Source: Candolleomyces eurysporus (taxonomy: Eukaryota > Basidiomycota > Agaricomycetes > Agaricales > Psathyrellaceae). From it: DNA of 53,938 nucleotides. A program made the position numbers and the translations under genes. Location: NCBI GenBank assembly GCA_027579435.1, contig JANBPK010001504.1, forward strand, positions 1 through 53,938, given 5' to 3'. Position 1 is the stretch's first letter, and each line of letters begins with the position of its first letter. The notes under the pieces were generated by a model. That model was given only the letters and a program-made list of their open reading frames with translations, searched no databases and was not told the DNA's origin. Positions 1-11,992 of this stretch are shown here, one piece after another.

Positions 1-407
1 GTGTGGACATTCGGGCGCGGAAGAAGGCGATGATGAAGAGGAGCGCGCCGAGGATGGCGAAGAGGAGCCCGACTTTATGTCAAGTTATCATGCCGTACGA
101 GAAACGAGATATAGAGAGGTTGGGTGCANGGGGACCANGGGAGGCNAAGGAGATAGGAGACGAACGAACCGATAAAGAAATTAGTTAGCCTGAGGGAAGA
201 GCGTAGATAGAGCGAGGGAAGGGACGTACTGTGGTGAAATTGGGAATCGAAGAGACGTAGGATGGTCAGAGCATATCCGAGTGAGCCGAGAGCCGTCCGA
301 CTGTAGGCTCCATGGAACGTCCGTTGTCGAGCTCGAATCTCGACGAGTTCGTTGATATCTGACGCTCTGAAAGAGTGTCGGCGATGTCCTCTATCGGGTT
401 CATCCAA
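1..407 (-). CDS. DUF202 family membrane protein, 3' part missing (window edge)
   Basis: This is the 5' part of a gene that runs off the left edge. Exon 1 (407-230) encodes the DUF202 hallmark (EIRARQRTFHGAYSRTALG, then a first hydrophobic segment). A GTACGT donor at 229 and an AAAG acceptor ending at 73 join it in frame to exon 2 (72-1), which gives a second hydrophobic segment (IGLLFAILGALLFIIAFF) followed by basic residues. DUF202 proteins are small integral membrane proteins; related domains sit in VTC polyphosphate polymerase subunits, but the function of stand-alone fungal members is not established. The start at 407 is the first in-frame ATG, but ATATCAAC-type upstream sequence and a possible acceptor just downstream leave room for an earlier exon. 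Three N characters at 127-146 lie in the intron. Confidence 0.75.
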
Positions 408-861
408 GAGAGAGGTGTTAGCTTATTGCTATCCACGAGAGAGTTGTTTGCTCACCGGTAAGTATGAGGCTCCGCCCTATTGTAGAGTGGCATTTCGCAG
501 CAAGGAGAACAATGGCGATAGAGCTAAGAGCTCGTCAGCATTGGTGTTCAGGATGTCGACGATATATGAGACGACGACGCCGCCGCCACTGTAGAGATGA
601 GGCAATCCCTTGGCAGTCTGGTTCTATACCATGTACCAAAGGTGAAGGGAGCTGCAAGGTGGGCCGGTCCGAACCGTATGACAGCCCTGGGAAGCAAAAC
701 TGCGAACCCGGATCAGCTCCAAGCGCTTGTCCGGTCATCCGTGCCTTTGTTCTGTCAACTTGCACCACGACGAAAGACAGTCGAGCTATCCAACTCAAAT
801 CTTGGAACAACACATCTCTTTCTATTGAAGCTATCCTGATACATACTCGCGTCCTATGATT

Positions 862-1745
862 TAACGTGCTCTTGGTCGGCAGTGCAAGCTATTGCTAGCC
901 AGACAACTGCCTACAAGCCCGAGGCCCACGACAAGGGAGCACGAGGAAGGAGGCGCACAGTGCGCCTCCCACCCACCGCGGGAAAGAGTCGGTGGTCATC
1001 GGATTGAACGGCAGGAAGCTTGGCTATATCTACCCCCGCAGGCGAGGTAGACATGTCAGTTTGCGCATGCGCCGTCTCCTCACACTCAACTCGGGTCGGC
1101 TCTATGGCTTCGACCCCTTAGGGAGANGGGTGGTCACCGAGAAACGGCCGGAAGCTTGACTATATCTACCCCCACAGGCGGGATAGACATGTCAGTTTGC
1201 GCAGGCGCCGCCCCCCTACACCCGACTCAGTACTCAGGATTACTGGTACTACAGTGTTTAACGTGCTCTTGGTCGGTGTCGCCAGCAATTGCCGGACGAC
1301 ACCTACAAGCCCGAGGCCCACGACAAGGGAGCACGAGGAAGGAAGCGCACTAGGCAACTTCCCACCCACCTCGAGGAANGAGTTGGTGGTCATCGGATTG
1401 AACGGCAGGAAGCTTGGCTATATCTACCCCCAGAGGCGGGATAGACATGTCAGTTTGCGCATGCACCGTCTCCTCACACCGAACTCAGGTCGGCTCTTTG
1501 GCTACGACTCGGGAGTCGGGTGGTCACTGGGAAACGGCCGGAAGCTTGACTATATCTACCCCCAGAGGGGATAGACACGTCAGTCTGCGCAGGCGCCGCC
1601 CCCTCACACCCGACTCTACTTAACGTGCTCTTGGTCGGCGTCGCCATCTTTGTGGACGATCACCTAAGCCCGAGGCCCACGACAAGGGAGCACGAGGGAG
1701 GAAGCGCACTGGGCGCTCCCCGCCCACCTCGGGGGAAGCATCTAC
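862..1745. repeat. Degenerate tandem repeat, about 360-400 bp unit, 2.3 copies, with internal subrepeats
   Basis: The landmark TAACGTGCTCTTGGTCGG starts at 862, 1259 and 1621 (spacings 397 and 362). Each is followed about 60 bp later by CCACGACAAGGGAGCACGAGG. Inside the units a second motif, GAAGCTTG[GA]CTATATCTACCCC followed by GATAGACATGTCAGT, recurs near 1014, 1150, 1410 and 1543, giving two subrepeats per unit about 135 bp apart. The third copy breaks off where the hexanucleotide array begins. I do not recognise the family. N characters at 1127 and 1377 fall in this array. Confidence 0.85.
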
Positions 1746-1780
1746 GACTACGACTACGACTACGACTACGACTACTACGA
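1742..1780. repeat. Hexanucleotide microsatellite (TACGAC)n
   Basis: About six copies of TACGAC stand directly after the third copy of the longer repeat. In one frame of the reverse strand they read as a run of valines, which creates a spurious open frame. Simple-sequence repeat; no function implied. Confidence 0.9.
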
Positions 1781-3148
1781 CAAGCAAGCTGTCTACCGCG
1801 ATGTACTGTACGACTGACGGAACGAATGGCGATGATATCATGTCCGACAACTACCTCCCACCACGCCGGTGCTACAACGAACAGCGAGCCCCCATCTGCA
1901 CCCCGACCAGACGACAAGGATGCTGGAAGACGCATATCGCGTAAGGTCGGGCTCGACGCGTCGGGTACGCTGTCCAAAAACGCATCAGTAGCCGCCGACG
2001 ACGCGAGCTCGCGAAAGGTATACGCACCTGAGGGTGACGAGGAGAGCGAGAGCGCTACTAGGCGGGTCACTCCCTGCGAAGGCGAGGACAGGCCACTGAT
2101 AGTAGGCAGTGGTAGAAAGCAGAAGGTAAGAGAGAAGTGGGGATGGGGAGAAATGCGAGAGGAGGGGACGGTCTTTATAGGCTGGCGGAGGTGGCTGGCG
2201 GGTTGCCAAAAATAGGCTAAAACCACGCCCGTTAGCCAGAGACGAAGGAAAGGGTCAGCCAACCAGTCTAGCTTGTGAATTCCAGAGGCGGAAGATGACG
2301 ATTGCTAGCATCATCGTCGCTATTTTTGTGTTGTCGATCGGGCGGTCAACCTCGACTGAAGGAGCGCCTCGCGCTCGTTTGCAGGGCTTGGGGTGCCCGA
2401 GTCAGTTATTGGTGCTGGGCGAGGCTTTCAAACTTTGCTTTAAACAGAGCTAGTTCGTCAATTTCCAAGTGTTCACGCACGGTTTATTCGGCGTGCAGTT
2501 ACGAGTCGACGTGAAAGAGGATGTCATCTTCCTCCTTTCCGCCTGTCAATCGAACATCGATCGAGCCTTGCGTCTGGGCTTACTGAGCCTACTCGCAGCT
2601 GACTACGAGAAAAAGCGCAATACCAACGAGCGTCGCGTTGAGAGGTGGTAGCGGTCAGTGCATAGCAGTTTTAGAATGTACGAAAGCTTAAGGTAGATGC
2701 AGTCAGGGATGTCTGTGTATCGCCGCCTTCAAGTTCATGGAGAAGAATCCGAGCAAGTTTGCCCTTTCGACGCGTTTTGTGGTTCAGAAGTCCGTTGGCT
2801 CGGATACGCCGACGAGGCTAACGACGTGTACCATACTTTTCGCGAGTTCAACTCGAAAGCATCTGGGTCACTGAGTGCCTCAGCTTGGTCGCGGTCCAAG
2901 CGGTCGGATCCCATTTTGGGACTCATACCCGAACTCTGACTTTCAATTGACCGCGACGGCCACCGTGACTCCAGCTGGCAGACAAACGTACTCCTCCTTC
3001 CTCCAACACGTACCATATCTAAGGGGCTTATTGCATACCCTTCGTACTAAAACTTTCTGAATTAAAAAACATACTGCTCCGGCGACTTCTCTTGGATAAC
3101 ACTCGAGCTAGCCTCGCTACTTTCAAGTTGCGGCAATTGGCTTCCCAA

Positions 3149-4764
3149 ATGCCTCGGAAATCTACCGCTGCTGCTGCCTCGTCCAGCACCAAAGCTGGTG
3201 GCCCCTCTTCCTCGTCTACCGCTTTGAATTCTACTTCGAACCTCGAATCTCAACAAAGCCAACTCAACTCCTCCGTCACCCTGTTCACCTTGACTGCAGA
3301 CTCCACACAACAAAGTCTCGTCGAACAAGGAGAGCCTAGTGGGGCTACGGATGACAGGTCCCTTCGGAGGTCCCCGCGAAAACGCGTTAAACTGGAGCCA
3401 GTGGAAGATATGGACATGGAGGATTTGGGCTGTGGGACGGCGGTGTCAAAGGCATCACCTCTACTGGCCTTGCGCAACAAACTGGTCGAAGCCAAAACAA
3501 AGGGGAAGGGGAAGGCCAAGGCGGAGGCGGTGGAGACCCAGGCTGAAGCGCTCCTCCGGAAGGTGAAGAAGGAGGAGGGTGTGGACCAACTCCTTCGTTT
3601 GGACGACGAAGACTTCAAGTTGGAGGAGGAGGAACTCGAAGAGGGCGGCGACCCGGACTCGGCGGAAGAGTATACACCGGACTCGAAACGCAGTTCGCCA
3701 GCTAAACGGAGAGCTTCTGCTCGAGCAACTAAAACGACAACTCGGAAGGCAGTTGCCTCTAAAACGACAACCAGTGCTGTCTCGACGACGAACTCGCCCC
3801 CAAAGAACTGGGAAGAGGTTTACGCGTTAATCAAGGAAATGCGAGCCAAAATTGCTGCTCCTGTTGACACGATGGGATGCGCACAGGCTCAGAACAAAGA
3901 GTCGGATCCAAAGGTACGTTTATCTGTACTTACCGTCGGTTTTGGCATTCCTTTTACTTACACTTGCTGTTTTTTGGATCATATAGAACCGCCGCTTTGC
4001 TACCTTGGTTTCACTCATGCTTTCCTCACAAACGAAAGACGAGGTGACAGACGCAGCCGTGACGAAGCTCCGAGCAGCAGTCGGAGGCACGTTGAGCGTC
4101 GAGAACGTTGTAAACGCAGAAGAGAGCGTCATCTCAGACGCCATTTGCAAAGTTGGTTTCTGGAGACGCAAAGCTGGGTGAGTATAAGAGTTTACTCTCC
4201 CTCAGGAATACGTCTTCTCAATTCGTTTTTATTGGAAATATCAGCTACATAAAACAAACCGCATCGACACTCCAAGCCTCCTTCGACTCCGACGTCCCAA
4301 AGACCGCATCGGAGCTGTGTTCGCTTCCAGGCGTCGGCCCCAAAATGGCGTACCTCGCCCTCCAGGTAGCCTGGGACCTTAACTTGGGCATCGGAGTCGA
4401 CACGCACGTTCATCGCATCACGAACCGCCTTGGATGGAACCGACCCCCTACCAAAACCCCGGAAGAAACGAGGGTGAGGTTGGAAGGGTGGTTGCCAAAG
4501 GAATTGTATACGGAAATCAACCCTTTGTTGGTAGGGTTCGGGCAAGTGGTTTGCATACCCGTTGGACCGAAGTGTGGGGAGTGTGTGCTAAGTGAGAAGG
4601 GTCTGTGTCCAAGCGCTATATCTGGCAGGAAGACAAAGGGCGTGAAAAGGAAGTTGGATGGCGGTGTGAAGGTGGAAGCGGATGAGGAGGGAGAAGAAGC
4701 AGTACATTCAAAGCTAGCTCTAAAAGTCGAGCTTGAGAAGGAAGAAGTGATTGAAGACAGATGA
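3149..4764 (+). CDS. NTG1: Endonuclease III homologue (Nth/Ntg1), base-excision repair DNA glycosylase/AP lyase
   Basis: Bifunctional glycosylase that removes oxidised pyrimidines and nicks the resulting AP site, in nucleus and often mitochondria. Three exons (3149-3913, 3987-4177, 4245-4764) give 491 residues. The first ~250 residues are a low-complexity, Lys/Glu-rich extension absent from bacterial Nth; they carry basic clusters (SPRKRVK) that could be nuclear localisation signals. The catalytic core follows: FATLVSLMLSSQTKD, the helix-hairpin-helix LPGVGPKMA near residue 345 with the catalytic Lys, then GVDTHVHR with the catalytic Asp near 369. Four cysteines (C-x6-C-x2-C-x7-C, about residues 421-439) form the iron-sulphur loop; the last spacing is 7 where E. 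coli has 5. The start is the first ATG of the open frame. The gene converges on PSY4, with 94 bp between stop codons. Confidence 0.93.
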
Positions 4765-4858
4765 ACGTTTGAACGTTGATACCCGCTATTCACTGCATAC
4801 TCTTATTGTCTAATGATATCTATCAGCATTTACACCCAGGTACTAATACACTGTACAA

Positions 4859-5959
4859 TTACGACTTGGCCTCTGATGAATCCAGCTCCATCTTGTTGTC
4901 TTCCTCCTCCGTCTTGACCTTCTCTCCATCCCCCATCTCCTCCACCTTTGGTTTTTTGCTAGCCTTTTCCTCGCTGCCGCTTTCCCCGCCTTCTGGCTCG
5001 CTCTTCACGAATCGGTCTTTCAAACTACCCAATATTGGCTTTCCCTTCTTCTTTCCAGCGGCGATGGCTGTAAGCGGTGTAGGCACCTCGCTCATATGGC
5101 CCGGGCTAGGGTCGTCGAGTTCATCAACCAGGCCTATCCCGATCGAAGCTTCACCGACGCCCTCTTGCTTCACCTTCTCGTCCGGCTTCGAAGGCAGTTC
5201 TGCACTGAGCAGCAAAGGGGTCCCAGGCTCAGAGTCCGGAGGGGGCGAAGGCGGTGGCAGAGTTGCTTCCCTGACACTGGCAGCATCAAGTCTCGTAGGC
5301 GATATTGATCGAGATCGCGAGCGTGCGATGCGAGCATCTTCGTGTAGGAAAGCGATGGGAGAAAAGAGGGGCGTAGATGGTCTGGAGCGCGACGTAAAGA
5401 CAAGCGGTTGGATGGAAGGAACGGGAGTAGAATGGCCGTTTGAAGGAGCGGCTGTGGACGCGTCCTNGGGGGAATGAATCGTACGTGGATGTGACCAAGA
5501 TGCTCTTCTCCACCGCGCGTAGATACTTGCCCACAGACTTGTAGTGCTTCTGGGGCTCGATCAGGAGTTCGCAGAGACGCTGGATGGTGAATGGGGGCCC
5601 GTCAAAAGCGTCGAGCTGGTCAAAGACTGCTTGTACGGCATCCTTGACCTGCTCGGGATTCATGTAGCTCAAGGGCGGGTCGTACATATGCAGTTGGCTG
5701 AGCTTCTTCGGTGAAAATGGGGCAAGACGTAAGCCTCCCTGGGTGCTGGGAGTGATGCTGAATGTAGCAGGTGGGGGAGGAGCAGGGTCCGTAAAGAGCT
5801 TGACATTCTGTTCAACTTTGTCTCTGATCGCCTGGCGCAGGTCGTTCCAGTCTATGCTAAGAGATGCGGTGAGGACTGGCGGCGACGAGAGGGCATTGAA
5901 TGTTACCCTTGGACGTTGTCGGTGTCCGCAATGCTGCGGAGAAGATTGTCTTGGGACAT
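4859..5959 (-). CDS. PSY4: Serine/threonine protein phosphatase 4 regulatory subunit 2 (PPP4R2/Psy4)
   Basis: Regulatory subunit of PP4, which dephosphorylates DNA-damage checkpoint substrates such as gamma-H2AX in yeast (family knowledge). Exon 1 (5959-5907) encodes MSQDNLLRSIADTDNVQ; a 50-nt GTAACA...TTAG intron joins it to exon 2 (5856-4859). Conserved family blocks are WNDLRQAIRDKV, PPFTIQRLCELLIEP and KYLRAVEKSILVTSTY. The C-terminal third is acidic and Ser/Pro/Lys-rich (SRSRPSTPLFSP, ending MELDSSEAKS), as usual for R2 subunits. The N at 5467 is a spurious extra position: dropping it gives SFPQDASTA, keeps one frame to the stop and makes 1050 coding nt (349 residues). With it, the frame breaks. 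Head to head with the PAP2 gene, 146 bp apart. Confidence 0.88.
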
Positions 5960-6105
5960 GACCGCGTGGAGTGGATGAGAAGAAAGGCTGTCCGCCAAGC
6001 GCAAGATGGCTCGCTAAGTTTGGCCCAAACAGAAACGTGAAGCACCACGCTTCTCTNCCCCCCATTGCGCTTGTCAATAAAAGTCTCGATCCACTGGTTG
6101 GGTTG
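5960..6105. promoter_or_regulatory. Bidirectional intergenic region PSY4 / PAP2 phosphatase
   Basis: 146 bp separate the two divergent start codons, so this span must contain both core promoters or at least both 5' leaders. No clear TATA box is visible. An N stands at 6057 beside a C run. Inferred from gene layout only; if the PAP2 start is the next ATG at 6166 the gap is 206 bp. Confidence 0.5.
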
Positions 6106-7902
6106 ATGTCATATAGTCGAATCGAAAGCCCCCAACCTCCAGTTCCCTCCTCCCGCTCGTACCCCATGACCATCCAGGGCAGGCTCTCTGCTATCTTCCA
6201 GCCCAGCCATCCGCACAAGGCTCCCAAGGTCTCTGCGGCGAGGAGGCGCAAGCTGCTCTTCTCCTATGCCCCGGACTGGTACGTAGTTTCCCCACCAAAT
6301 AGCGTCACACGACTGACATATTGCTGCTCCAGGGTCATGACCCTCCTCCTAGCGTACGTGCCTAGCTCATCCCCCGCCCTCCGGTCGCTCAAAGACCATC
6401 TACAGCGCCCTCTTTCTCTCCCTGGACAAGATCGATGGATACCGCAGGGTATTCTCGCTCGATGACACTTCGTGCGTTAACCTTTCGATCTTGATCAAAG
6501 CCAACACCAATTGACACCTCCCCAGTCTCCGTCATCCGTACGCGGTCGAGGAACGGGTGCCCAACGTCTGGCTCTATATCATCTGCGGAGTGGTCCCCCT
6601 TGTCCTTCTGCCCATAATCAACTGGTTCACCGTTCGCTCCTGGTGGGATCTCCACAATTGTGCGTCGTCTCTCTGGACCCTTCGTCATTGCCATCAGGCT
6701 AACTTGAACATTCCAATTTTCCGCAGCTTGGCTTGGCCGTACGTTGTTCGCTTCACAGTCCTGTGCTCGCTGACCCTCACCCCGATTCTTTCGCAGTCAC
6801 CTTGGGACTCGCACTCACAGGCTCTGTCACCCAGTTTGTCAAAATCACAGTCGGTCGTCCTCGTCCCGACATCATTGACCGATGTCAACCACCCGCTGGC
6901 GCCGCAGANCCCCCCATTCAAGCTCACTGATTGGACTATCTGCACTCAGACCGATAATCATATGCTCAGAGACGGTTTCCGGAGCTTCCCCAGCGGACAC
7001 TCTAGCATGTCCTTTGCGGGCTTGGGCTTCCTGTCGTTCTACCTCGCAGGAAAGCTTCATTTGTTCGATAAGAGAGGTCATGCGGTACGTCCATCTATAC
7101 ATATCGCAATCTCGACNTTTCTATTCAATTTTATCTGTANTTTTTATCTTTTTCCTGACAGGGCAAAGCATGGCTGTCCCTCTTCCCATTCTGCGGCGCC
7201 GCCCTAGTTGCCATCTCCCGTTCTATGGATTACAGACATCACTGGCACGACATCCTCGTCGGCTCCATCCTTGGCGTCATCCTCTCCTTCTTCGCCTACC
7301 GCCAATACTACCCATCCCTCTCCTCAGAAGTATCGCACAGACCATACAGCCCTCGCATTAAGAACGACGAAGACGACGGGGCGACAGCCGCAGGCGGCGG
7401 CATCCTCCCTCTCCACCTAGGCACAAACGCAGGAGCAGCTGGTGCAAGCTCAGGTTTCAAACCCACAGGCTCACATACGGGTCCCCCCTCGAATCGATAC
7501 AGCCCCTCCCCATCCCCTCCACCCGCCCAACACGTCTACTCGCCTCCTGGAAACCAAGGCTACTACCAGCACCACCACCAAGGATCCGGCTCATCGAACA
7601 ACCCTAACCCATTCGTCCAAAATCCCAACCACATTCCCGGTAGCGGCGCCCCGGCAGGCTACGAACTAGACGGTACATCAACAGCCCCCCGGCCCCAACC
7701 CAACCTCTCGGAAACCTGGAAAACGGGTGCTGGGGGTGTCGAGGGTACGGTTCCTCGAAGTCGAAGCCGTGATGGGAGCAGTAGTAATGATGATGATGAA
7801 GACGAAACTTCTGGCGCGTATGGTGGAATGAGGGGAAACACGGTTGCCACACCCAAGGCTTCTGGGTTCCGTCAACATGATGATGGTTCGGGTTTGACTT
7901 GA
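6106..7902 (+). CDS. PAP2-superfamily lipid phosphatase (diacylglycerol pyrophosphate / phosphatidate phosphatase type)
   Basis: Integral membrane phosphatase that hydrolyses phosphatidate or diacylglycerol pyrophosphate (Dpp1/Lpp1-like). All three PAP2 motifs are present: KITVGRPRP (K-x6-RP), [11 protein letters not shown], and [12 protein letters not shown] (SR-x5-H-x3-D). Several hydrophobic segments surround them. Exons: 6106-6278, 6333-6357, 6395-6471, 6526-6659, 6727-6738 (12 nt), 6797-7084 (with a spurious N at 6909) and 7162-7902, giving 482 residues. The 37-nt intron 6358-6394 is unusually short and is the weakest junction. The C-terminal ~200 residues after the last membrane segment are Pro/Ser/Gly/Asn-rich and probably disordered, longer than in yeast Dpp1. 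The first ATG is at 6106; 6166 is an alternative that loses 20 residues. Confidence 0.88.
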
Positions 7903-9150
7903 ACGTTACATGCATAGCGTAAAGGCTTGACAGATGATATCATATAGCCTGAGATCGGAACAGTGGGTTTTTATGCGNTTTTCTTTCTTCTTCTTGATTT
8001 TAATCCTTTGTTGTTCTTGTTTGGGATTGAATGGTTTTTTAATGAAATACCTTACGATGAACTACTTTATCGTCTACCTTTTTTTCTGCATATGTATCCT
8101 GGATTTTTTGGTACCTACATTTATGAACTATACATGCGTTTACGCGCATAGTTTTCACGCCTTTTTTTTATCGCGTTGGTTTTAAGCACCATCGATTCGT
8201 CGCTCGTTAACACTCGGTCTGTTTCTTATTCCTTACTCTCTCCAAAATGATAAAATACCCAACCTAATCTATTATTTATTCACGGTCCCTACTTACTACA
8301 AGTTCGACCAACATAAAACGGACATGAGAAGAATACTTGGAAGAATCGAAGGGAAGATTATCACCCAACATGCTCTTCAACCTCTCCACGAAAAAGAGGA
8401 AGAGGAAGAACAACATCACGAGGGCTTCCACCGGCACTAAAGGCACAGAGGCGACTTTATCGCTCTTGCTCCCCATAAATGAGAACTGACGCGTGGGTAT
8501 ATCGCGGCGTCGTCCAGAGTGTTAAGGAGCGTCATCGTTCAGTGTTCTGCAGGCTTGAAGCGAATGCTGAGATGTCCATAAACCATTTTTCATTGAGATA
8601 CTCAAACACTGATAAAGAGTCGGTAAGCAACTTCACAAATCGAAGAGCAGAGTTAGCTCACCTATCGTACAAAATCTTGTCATCTGTTGCGCTCTGAGTA
8701 AGGTCAACATAACGATGATTCTACAAATACACGTAAGTATCATAGACGGATAATATTGTATCTAGACCCAGGGCCCCCTCTCCCTCCCCAAGCAAGGGCA
8801 TCATGGAACTCCTAGGAGCCCACTCCGCCCAAGCAGGAACACAAAGAGAGTGCTGGAAAGGGGGGAAACAGGGTCAGACAGAATAATTTTATCTAGCTCC
8901 CCTGAATGGGCGCAACTCCGTCGTGTAGATTAAGGAGAGACGCTAAAGTGAAAGGAGCGAGTGACAAGCGAGGTACATACGTGCTGATTGATGGCGATGA
9001 GGAGGAAAGGATATGATATAAAATTGTGGAATGTATACGATACAAAGACTGATAATACACCTGGACCAGAATATCAGTTTCGATCTTGTACAGAAAGACG
9101 GTTTGCAATTCTACTCACCTCTACCACGAAAGGACGACGAGGACAGTAAA
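7903..9150. other. Convergent intergenic region with one small membrane-like open frame
   Basis: Between the stops of the PAP2 and RPT3 genes. The first 350 bp are T-rich and fit a 3' untranslated region. Apart from the small minus-strand frame at 8276-8476, I see no family, RNA gene or repeat. The length (1.25 kb) is large for this compact block, so an unrecognised short gene is possible. Confidence 0.4.
8276..8476 (-). CDS. Hypothetical small single-pass membrane protein (tentative)
   Basis: A 66-codon uninterrupted frame begins with a real ATG. Residues about 14-31 are strongly hydrophobic (EALVMLFFLFLFFVERL), followed by a polar region and a second, weaker hydrophobic stretch (HVRFMLVELVV). 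This layout fits a small tail- or signal-anchored membrane protein. I recognise no family, there is no splice evidence, and a frame of this length can occur by chance; conservation would decide. Confidence 0.3.
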   Translation of the reverse strand: MGSKSDKVASVPLVPVEALVMLFFLFLFFVERLKSMLGDNLPFDSSKYSSHVRFMLVELVVSRDRE

Positions 9151-10835
<1,685 letters not shown>

Positions 10836-11060
10836 TTTGGCAGACGGTGTTGAAGGCAGAAAGGGTCGACTGAAGGAGGTGACGCGGCTGGGACGCGTTT
10901 CGCTTCCAAATTGGGTGGCCTTATCCCAGTTTGGAATCGGTCAGGCCGTGGGAACATCCATCAAACCTTGCGCTGGATTGCTTTCGGACGGCGGCTGAGT
11001 CCGTTTTGCTTTTCTCAGCTAACCACATACCTAGGCCTTGATAGGATTGCTTGGACAATA
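10836..11060. promoter_or_regulatory. Bidirectional intergenic region RPT3 / CBC2
   Basis: 225 bp lie between the two divergent start codons. They must hold both promoters or leaders. I see no canonical TATA box and did not recognise a proteasome-type regulatory element. Confidence 0.5.
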
Positions 11061-11924
11061 ATGGCTCATGTAGTTACGCCCCTGGACCAGCCCTCAAATT
11101 ACAAGGACTCTCAAGCTCGGCTTGACCGAGGAAAACAGGCCGAATTGCTGGCCAAGTCGAACACTCTCTATGTAGGTTTCTCAACAAGTCGAAAGACGGG
11201 GAGGTCTATATATCGAAAAATCACCGCTGACCCGCTTTCTTTCAGGTTGGTAATTTGAGTTTCTATACAACCGAAGAGCAGATATATGAGCTTTTCACGA
11301 AATGCACCAGTCCAGAGGACGGAGGAGGTATCAAGCGCATAATTATGGGGTTGGATAGGAACACAAGGCAAGCAAACTACGTTCCCCAGTCGGTGCCACA
11401 CACATCCTAACATCCATTTCAGAACACCCTGCGGATTCTGCTTCGTGGAGTACTACACACACGCCGAAGCGCTTGCAAGCATGCGCTATGTCAGCGGAAC
11501 GAAGCTCGATGAGCGAATCATCCGGTGTGACTTGGACCTCGGCTACAAGGAAGGACGACAATTCGGGCGAGGCAAGAGCGGTGGACAGGTAAGAGATGAA
11601 CACCGCCAAGACTACGATCCTGGACGTGGAGGATGGGGAGCGCAAGCACAACGCTTGGAAATCGAACGGAGGCGGGAGATGGAGGAACGTTATGCAGACG
11701 CACAGGACGGTCCTGGAGCGGTCGCTGGTGGTGGAGGCGAATGGAAGCAAGCGGAGGCTGCTCCGGAGGAAAACAAGCTCAAGCGGGCTCGGTCGCCGGA
11801 GGACGAAGGCGACGATGTTCCAATGGTGAGTGTCTTGATAGAACCCCTCTGGCTAGCACATACTAAACAGTGGCTTCAGGCTGCTCGTACGCGTCTGGAC
11901 GACCAGGATGGCGAGCGAATGTAA
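11061..11924 (+). CDS. CBC2: Nuclear cap-binding complex small subunit (Cbc2/CBP20)
   Basis: RRM protein that, with the large subunit CBP80, binds the m7G cap of nascent transcripts and promotes splicing, 3' processing and export. Exons 11061-11171, 11246-11367, 11423-11825 and 11880-11924 give 226 residues. The N-terminus has the family's SNYKDSQAR and the cap-stacking tyrosine region; RNP2 is LYVGNLSF and RNP1 is CGFCFVEYY, followed by the conserved [30 protein letters not shown] split across text here only by length. The C-terminal tail is Arg/Glu/Gly-rich. Intron 2 (11368-11422) begins GCAAGC instead of GT; the GC-AG junction is required to give the universally conserved [10 protein letters not shown]. 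The last intron has two possible in-frame acceptors (after 11870 or 11879) differing by three residues. Converges on the PPR-like gene, 68 bp between stops. Confidence 0.96.
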
Positions 11925-11992
11925 AAGTTATCATTTCCCTGCTGTGTTTCCATTTCCTGCTCCGTTCAATATTATGCACCCTGTAATTCAAT

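Larger units (their letters stand above)
408..3148. other. Gene-poor stretch with degenerate repeats and scattered coding-like pieces
   Basis: I find no complete gene here. The left part may hold an upstream exon of the DUF202 gene or of another minus-strand gene (an open stretch near 490-591 reads SGGGVVSYIVDIL). The middle holds the 862-1745 repeats and a hexanucleotide array. Between 2460 and 2880 two plus-strand stretches look protein-like: one contains VKEDVIFLLSACQSNIDRAL, the other IAAFKFMEKNPSKFALSTRF. They match no family I recognise, end in stop codons and cannot be linked into a gene by good splice sites. Both could be gene fragments or chance. Confidence 0.4.

Noticed and set aside
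1660..2262. Open frames of about 200 codons on both strands
   Set aside because: They run through the long repeat and the hexanucleotide array (giving valine or arginine/serine runs) and show no family motif; likely compositional artefacts.
3092..3148. Longer N-terminus for endonuclease III starting upstream of 3149
   Set aside because: The upstream extension has no ATG (it would begin with TTG); the first ATG at 3149 is the better start.
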